From contig DASPVO010000053.1 in assembly GCA_035622335.1 (NCBI GenBank), forward strand, positions 1-10,693: DNA of 10,693 bases. Reading direction: 5' to 3'. Within the stretch, counting starts at the first letter, position 1. Each line of letters starts with the position of its first letter. The notes beneath the pieces were generated by a model that was not told where the DNA came from, searched no databases, and saw only the letters and a list, made by a program, of their open reading frames with translations. The DNA comes from DATJAJ01 sp035622335 (GTDB taxonomy: Archaea > Thermoproteota > Nitrososphaeria > Nitrososphaerales > Gagatemarchaeaceae). Position numbers and translations under genes: made by a program. Shown here one piece after another: positions 6,444 to 10,693 of the stretch.

Positions 6444-6988
6444 GTACCTTGCGGGTGAAGGTATTGGAAGCCTATACGAGGGATGTCGGACGAGGCATCA
6501 TCAGACTCGAAACCGACACCCTGCAGGAGGCCGGGCTGTCCGTCGGCGATTTCGCCCTGATTGCGGGGAAGGCAACCACTGCTGGGAAATGCATGCCAAT
6601 GTATCCCTCAGACCCTTATCACGGTAAACGGTTTGCCAGGCTGGACGGCCTGATCCGTCTGAACGCAGGAGCGGCAGTCGGCGAGTACATTTCAATTGCT
6701 AAGGCGAAGGTGTCCTCCGCGCAGAGCATCTCAATTTCTCCGGTCGGGGAGAGAGCCGAAATCATTGACTATTTTGTCAGCCAGTGGAAGGAGCCAATTG
6801 AAAGCGCCTTCGCAGCCGAAGCCCTTTCCGGACTGCCTGTCTCAAGCGGCGACTTCGTCTCAATTGAATATCGAGAACACGAGGTCGGGACCTTCTACTT
6901 CGTAGTCCTCGAAAAGGAGCCCGCAGAGGGAATCTCAATCGTAGAAGCGGGTACTAAGATTGACTTGGTTCCACAAATTGTAGCTTAG
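6440..6988 (+). CDS. Stand-alone Cdc48/VAT N-terminal domain protein (no AAA ATPase)
   Basis: The whole 182-residue protein matches the N-domain of archaeal Cdc48/VAT: a double-psi beta barrel (about 1-95) followed by the second, Cdc48_2-type subdomain (about 96-180). Recognisable landmarks are LRVKVLEAYTRDVGRG at the start, LSVGDFALIAGK, the YPSDPYHGKRFARLDGLIR stretch with LNAGAAVGE (Cdc48 has PEDxxKGxxRIDxxxRxNxGxxxGD), ISISPVGE, LPVSSGDFVSI, and the final TKIDLV strand. In VAT the AAA domain begins just after this point. Here a TAG follows, and the next 57 bases and the convergent gene contain no AAA sequence, so it is not a simple frameshift in view. In Cdc48 this domain binds adaptors and substrates. 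A free copy could compete for them or act as an adaptor itself. Coupled to the 5988 gene by ATGA. Confidence 0.88.
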   Translation: MSTLRVKVLEAYTRDVGRGIIRLETDTLQEAGLSVGDFALIAGKATTAGKCMPMYPSDPYHGKRFARLDGLIRLNAGAAVGEYISIAKAKVSSAQSISISPVGERAEIIDYFVSQWKEPIESAFAAEALSGLPVSSGDFVSIEYREHEVGTFYFVVLEKEPAEGISIVEAGTKIDLVPQIVA

Positions 6989-7041
6989 ACGCTGGATGGG
7001 GTACATTCCCGGCAGAGGCGCAATGAACCCCGTTGCACGGC
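6989..7041 (+). repeat. Copy 2 of the ~50-nt two-hairpin element, between convergent genes
   Basis: It begins at the base after the Cdc48-N stop codon and ends four bases before the stop of the convergent hydrolase gene. It matches 426-474 at 45 positions. Hairpin 1 is GGATG with CATTCC (6994-7009, one bulged T, 5-nt loop). Compared with copy 1 the 2-nt insertion adds the A that pairs with T of GGATG, and the loop stays five bases long. Hairpin 2 is GCAAT with GTTGC (7020-7036, one G-T pair, 7-nt loop). Preserved pairing despite changes suggests structure matters. Both copies lie 3' of a plus-strand transcript. Confidence 0.75.
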
Positions 7042-7045
7042 CCCG

Positions 7046-10000
7046 CTACGTCCTTGAGCCTCTTTTCCTTCTGACCACCAGGAGCGCGACCACGACTACT
7101 GTTGCGACTGTCGCCGCAGCTTCGAGTAGTATTGGCTGACCGCTCGGGGTCGATTTTGCTGATGTACTGGGAGCCGAAGAAGTTGCAATTGTACTCGTGC
7201 CTTGGAAGGTCGTCGAAGTCGGGGATGAGGTGGATGTCGAACTGCCGGACGAGCTCTGAGAGCTTTGAGCCGTCTGAACGGTTCCCGTGCTGTTGGCAGG
7301 AATCATCATCGTCTGCCCGCTTGGAGACGTGACCTGAAGAGACGGGAGGCTACTGCTTGACAATTGCGGATTGAAGACGAAGTGTGCCATCGTCCCGTTC
7401 GTAACTGCAACGTCGTTGTAAGAGAAAGACATGTTCTCCGCCCCGCTCATGGAGACGTCGAGCGAGAACTCCCCAGAGCTGGTCCCGTTGACGTAGACGC
7501 TCAGCGGGGTCGTTGCGTTCCGAATGGCAGCGTATTCCACTCCGTCAACGTCCAGGAAAGTACCAGTCGGGATGTCCTCAGAAAATCCTCCGTACGGGCT
7601 CAGCCCCAGCCTCGTGTCGTTCTCGCCAAAGATCACCAGCTGCGCGTTCGAGTGGAGAGTGAAGTCCGTCGTGCGATACTCCTTGTCGGGAGTCTGACCA
7701 AGCGAACCCGCTTGGTATCCCATGCTACAGAGACTCCCGTTCTGGCAGACCTTGGAAGTCGACACGCCGGTCAGAATCTCTGTAATCACGGACATCGCGT
7801 TCGCGTTCGACGCCATCGGTACGTGCGCGGTCTGGGCACCTCCTGTGTATCTGAAGTAGAACGTGTTGACGTCCTGGGCGTTCATCTGCTGGTTTCGCAG
7901 GGGCACCGTCCCGTCCCCGTCTGAGAAGTGGGGGACCAGCACCACCTTCACCCCGTTGAATGTGACATAGCTTCCGGAGGCAATCTCTGCAGGGGTGGCA
8001 GGGCGCATCACGAAACCGTCGAGCGTCTGGTACCCGTCCCCGATTAGAGCATAGGTTGGAACCATCGGGGAGTTTGGATTCGTGTAGTTGCCCCAAGACG
8101 CACCGAAAAGCTGCGTCGTTTCGATGGCAAAGGGATTGGGAGACCAAGCTACTCCCCAAGAAGGCGTTATCGAGACAATCGTCGTCCCCGCCCTCTCAGG
8201 ATTGTGTCCCTGACCCAGCAGGATTGACCGGGGGTTCCCTGACGAATAGGTTACGTTGAAACCCTTGTAAGAAATGTCGTCGAGGGCTTCCTGCGTGTTG
8301 AAGCACGAACTGGGGCTGTAGTAGCACGCGTCGTAAAGCGAGCCTACTTTGAAGATGTTGTTGCCGTAGGGATAAGCGGTCAAGTTCAGAACAAATGGGA
8401 TTGTGGACACCAGCTCATACGCGGCCGTCGCGTTCTGCGCGAGGATTTTCGCCGTCACCTGGTCGACCGTCGGGTTTCCGAAGTTGTATCCGTCCACTAG
8501 CGCGTAGTACGCTTTGGGCGCACCCCAGTAGGGAGTGTCTATGGTGATCAGAGACTGGACGTTGAGTGCCCTTGTCGTGCTGGAGAGCATGTACCCCCAG
8601 GAGATCACCCCTCCCATACTGTGCGCGACGATTATCACCTGGTCGGAGCCTGTCGAGTTCTGGATTCTGCCTATCAGCGTGTCCAGCTGCAGGTAGTGAA
8701 TCGCGTTGTCGACCTCCCAATTGTAGCCGAAGAGGAACATGCTGGTCCCGTTCACGTATCCTAACGAGCCAAGCGTAGTCTCCAAGGCGCCGTAGACGTC
8801 GGGGTCGCTGCCCTGCCAGAGAATGTTGTTGAGGACGGTGAAGTCAAGTATCCTTCCCGTCCGGACGGACGCGGTCGGCCCTCCGGTGGAGTTGAGCAAG
8901 AGGTTGAACCTGTCCCCGCAGTTTGTCCCGCTGAACGGCACGAAGTTCCACCATCCGTCGCAGAGCACGCCGGCCTTGAGGCTCGACGCCTGAGGTTTGG
9001 CGTAGGAAGGAACGATCGCTCCCGGCCAGAGCTGCTGAGCACCGCTAAACAGCGTCGTGGCGGCTACTCCTGGTATGACGATGACCGGCGTCATTGGCGG
9101 AGGACGGATTGCGAAGATCTGTGGGAATTGATTGTTTTTCAGATTAACCTGAACGTAAATCCACGTCCCAGTAACGACGATATCATCCACGCCAAGGTCA
9201 TTCACGCCGGTGCCCCACCCGAGGTTTACGGAGATCTTTGCTTGCCCTTCCACCCCTCCGTTCAGGTTGAAGACCCAGAGGACGTAGCCCGTCTCCTCCA
9301 AGAGCACCCAGGCCGCCCTTCCGTCCTTGAAATCGAAGAGGGGGACGTAGTTGGCGGTGTTGACCGGCACGTAGGCGCTCGGGTCGGCGTCGGGCGCAAG
9401 CTTCACCGAAGTGACCGCACCCGTGGAGATGGTGTAGAAGTTGGCATAGCCTGTCGAATTCAGCCACGCGACGACCCCGCCGCTGAGCCTGAGACTGTCA
9501 GAATAGTAGCCCTCGTCATCGGGGTCGAACGGGGCCGCTGTAACCTGCTTGATCCCCGACGACGGGTCGTAGACGTAGACGTTGCCGTCCTGGCCCACCC
9601 AGGCCATCTGGTTGCCATCCGTCTGGATTGTGTCCGGTTCGAAGGGGACGTTGATCGGAGTGGCCACGTACGTGTTCGCGTTGTACAGAGTGTAATTGTA
9701 AGACCCAGCATAGCAGGCGGCCTGGCTGGCGCACGTCTGGTAGACTAGCAGGTTGCCCCAGAATCCGAGGAATCCCACGAAGCACGGCCCCTGCTCATAA
9801 CAGGTCGTGTAGCCCTTCGAGTCGTTCGTGACGTAGGGATTGAAGCTTGCTACCGTGGAACCATCGCTCAGATAGAGCTTGACGTCGGTTCCATAGGTTA
9901 TCGGCTGGCAGTCGTCCGGGCTCAGCTTGTCCAGGTCGAAGTCAGCCACGGCGTACGCATATCGTCCGCCTCCGCCGGCGACCGCGCTGAAGATCACCGT

Positions 10001-10693
10001 AGGGTCGAAAAGCACAGAGTAGGTATAGCCAGTTCCGTTGATGAAGTATTGGCACGAAGTCGGGATTATCTGGTAATGATCGGTTGAAACCTGCTGGAAC
10101 GAGCTCCCCTGCTGGACGGCCAAGTAATTTGTGTACACGGGGCTGGGTTCGAGGTCGCCATCATAGTCCAGGGCCCAAGTTTCGTTGAGGCTCTCTTTGT
10201 TGAAAATCCCAACAATGTTTCCCCCGTAGCTCGACAGCGGCGTGAGATATACCTGCGAGACTTCTGCTCCGGACGACTCGACGCCTCCCCAGTCGTTTAG
10301 ACTGGCTCTCGTGGAAGCTCCTGACGTCGTGTTGTAGATGAATAATGACTGGTCCGAGGAGTTGCTGTCGGAAGCTTGGCCGATTATGATGTCGCCACCG
10401 TCGAAGATGGGGCTCGCATACTGCTCCCCAAGAAATTCCGGGGAAAACCCCGGGGTGGTGATGTTGTGGGCCTGAATCGCTCCCGTGACCGCGTTCACGC
10501 TCGAATAGGTGTATATCGCGTTTCCAACAGAGCCGTTTGCGTATTCGGGCGCGCCGTACCACGCGACGCTGTTGGAGAAGGCCCTTGACGGCGCAACGGG
10601 CAAACCTTCGGCCCCCATCTCAGGTCCTGCCGACATGAAGTTAGATTCATAGGAAGTGTTGGTTAGAGAATATCGCTCGTATGAGGGTCCAAC
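7046..10693 (-). CDS. Secreted, membrane-anchored propeller-LCAT-like alpha/beta hydrolase (5' end outside window)
   Basis: Numbering from ATG 10636. Residues ~30-530 are strand-rich repeats (FIYNTTSG, VYVYDPSSG, VLWVFNLNGG) resembling a TolB/WD-type beta-propeller. Residues ~535-960 are an alpha/beta hydrolase of the lecithin:cholesterol acyltransferase type: PVIVIPGVAATTL, YNWEV, the nucleophile elbow VAHSMGG (Ser673), TPYWGAPKA, HFSDGDGTVP (catalytic Asp among 906-908) and AHVPMASN (His938). A small strand-rich region and a Ser/Thr-rich stalk (~1115-1165) lead to one membrane helix and RRKRGSRT. Twelve cysteines and many N-glycosylation sequons fit an extracellular location. It probably cleaves or transfers acyl groups from lipids or esters. 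The frame stays open for 19 codons past ATG 10636 to the window edge, and no signal peptide is seen after that ATG, so the true start is upstream and the gene is partial here. Confidence 0.85.
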   Translation of the reverse strand, partial: VGPSYERYSLTNTSYESNFMSAGPEMGAEGLPVAPSRAFSNSVAWYGAPEYANGSVGNAIYTYSSVNAVTGAIQAHNITTPGFSPEFLGEQYASPIFDGGDIIIGQASDSNSSDQSLFIYNTTSGASTRASLNDWGGVESSGAEVSQVYLTPLSSYGGNIVGIFNKESLNETWALDYDGDLEPSPVYTNYLAVQQGSSFQQVSTDHYQIIPTSCQYFINGTGYTYSVLFDPTVIFSAVAGGGGRYAYAVADFDLDKLSPDDCQPITYGTDVKLYLSDGSTVASFNPYVTNDSKGYTTCYEQGPCFVGFLGFWGNLLVYQTCASQAACYAGSYNYTLYNANTYVATPINVPFEPDTIQTDGNQMAWVGQDGNVYVYDPSSGIKQVTAAPFDPDDEGYYSDSLRLSGGVVAWLNSTGYANFYTISTGAVTSVKLAPDADPSAYVPVNTANYVPLFDFKDGRAAWVLLEETGYVLWVFNLNGGVEGQAKISVNLGWGTGVNDLGVDDIVVTGTWIYVQVNLKNNQFPQIFAIRPPPMTPVIVIPGVAATTLFSGAQQLWPGAIVPSYAKPQASSLKAGVLCDGWWNFVPFSGTNCGDRFNLLLNSTGGPTASVRTGRILDFTVLNNILWQGSDPDVYGALETTLGSLGYVNGTSMFLFGYNWEVDNAIHYLQLDTLIGRIQNSTGSDQVIIVAHSMGGVISWGYMLSSTTRALNVQSLITIDTPYWGAPKAYYALVDGYNFGNPTVDQVTAKILAQNATAAYELVSTIPFVLNLTAYPYGNNIFKVGSLYDACYYSPSSCFNTQEALDDISYKGFNVTYSSGNPRSILLGQGHNPERAGTTIVSITPSWGVAWSPNPFAIETTQLFGASWGNYTNPNSPMVPTYALIGDGYQTLDGFVMRPATPAEIASGSYVTFNGVKVVLVPHFSDGDGTVPLRNQQMNAQDVNTFYFRYTGGAQTAHVPMASNANAMSVITEILTGVSTSKVCQNGSLCSMGYQAGSLGQTPDKEYRTTDFTLHSNAQLVIFGENDTRLGLSPYGGFSEDIPTGTFLDVDGVEYAAIRNATTPLSVYVNGTSSGEFSLDVSMSGAENMSFSYNDVAVTNGTMAHFVFNPQLSSSSLPSLQVTSPSGQTMMIPANSTGTVQTAQSSQSSSGSSTSTSSPTSTTFQGTSTIATSSAPSTSAKSTPSGQPILLEAAATVATVVVVALLVVRRKRGSRT

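Noticed and set aside
426..7041. CRISPR array
   Set aside because: There are only two copies, 6.5 kb apart, with no regular spacing and no cas genes.
9128..9748. 206-codon plus-strand open frame inside the hydrolase gene (and a 186-codon one at 7364-7924)
   Set aside because: Both lie opposite a continuous coding frame with identified domains and show no motif or promoter of their own.

Overview
The window looks archaeal. It opens with the 3' end of a 23S rRNA gene. It also carries a Cdc48/VAT-type N-domain protein, a HerA-like ATPase, a winged-helix/SHOCT regulator, a TATA-type promoter (TATAAATAA) and a very large exported protein with a Ser/Thr-rich stalk and a single C-terminal anchor. 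No 5S rRNA gene follows the 23S gene. That fits Thaumarchaeota/Nitrososphaeria or another TACK lineage, where the 5S gene is usually unlinked, but the phylum is an inference.

Layout. 1-~425: 23S rRNA 3' end, + strand. 426-474: copy 1 of a ~50-nt dispersed element, then about 130 bases without a gene except a hairpin. 609-2991: three tightly coupled minus-strand genes, transcribed from 2991 down: a PD-(D/E)XK nuclease-like protein, a 190-aa unknown and a ~116-aa unknown. Hand-counted 60-base samples give about 50-52% G+C here, against 63-68% in the ATPase gene next door, so this cassette may have been acquired. 2992-3201: intergenic stretch packed with inverted and direct repeats. 3202-4861: two overlapping minus-strand genes, a winged-helix/SHOCT protein followed by a HerA/DUF87-like ATPase, with a 26-bp near-palindrome upstream. 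4983-5804: class I SAM methyltransferase, minus strand. 5805-5987: divergent promoter region with a TATA box, a palindrome over the expected start site and a repeated half-site. 5988-6988: two plus-strand genes overlapping by ATGA, a small putative DNA-binding protein and a stand-alone Cdc48 N-domain. 6989-7041: copy 2 of the element, filling the gap between two convergent stop codons. 7046-10693: a secreted, membrane-anchored propeller-plus-LCAT-like hydrolase, whose frame is still open at the window edge.

How the parts may work together. The nuclease cassette is a plausible uncharacterised defence or mobile-element module. The adjacent HerA-like ATPase in the same orientation could be its motor, but it has its own operator region and different base composition, so this link is only a hypothesis. 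The wHTH and Cdc48-N pair looks like an autoregulated two-gene unit, possibly acting on the main Cdc48/proteasome machinery. The duplicated element lies in the same orientation 3' of two unrelated transcripts (23S rRNA and the Cdc48-N mRNA) and can fold into two small hairpins in both copies. It is the strongest sign here of an undescribed 3'-end element or small RNA.
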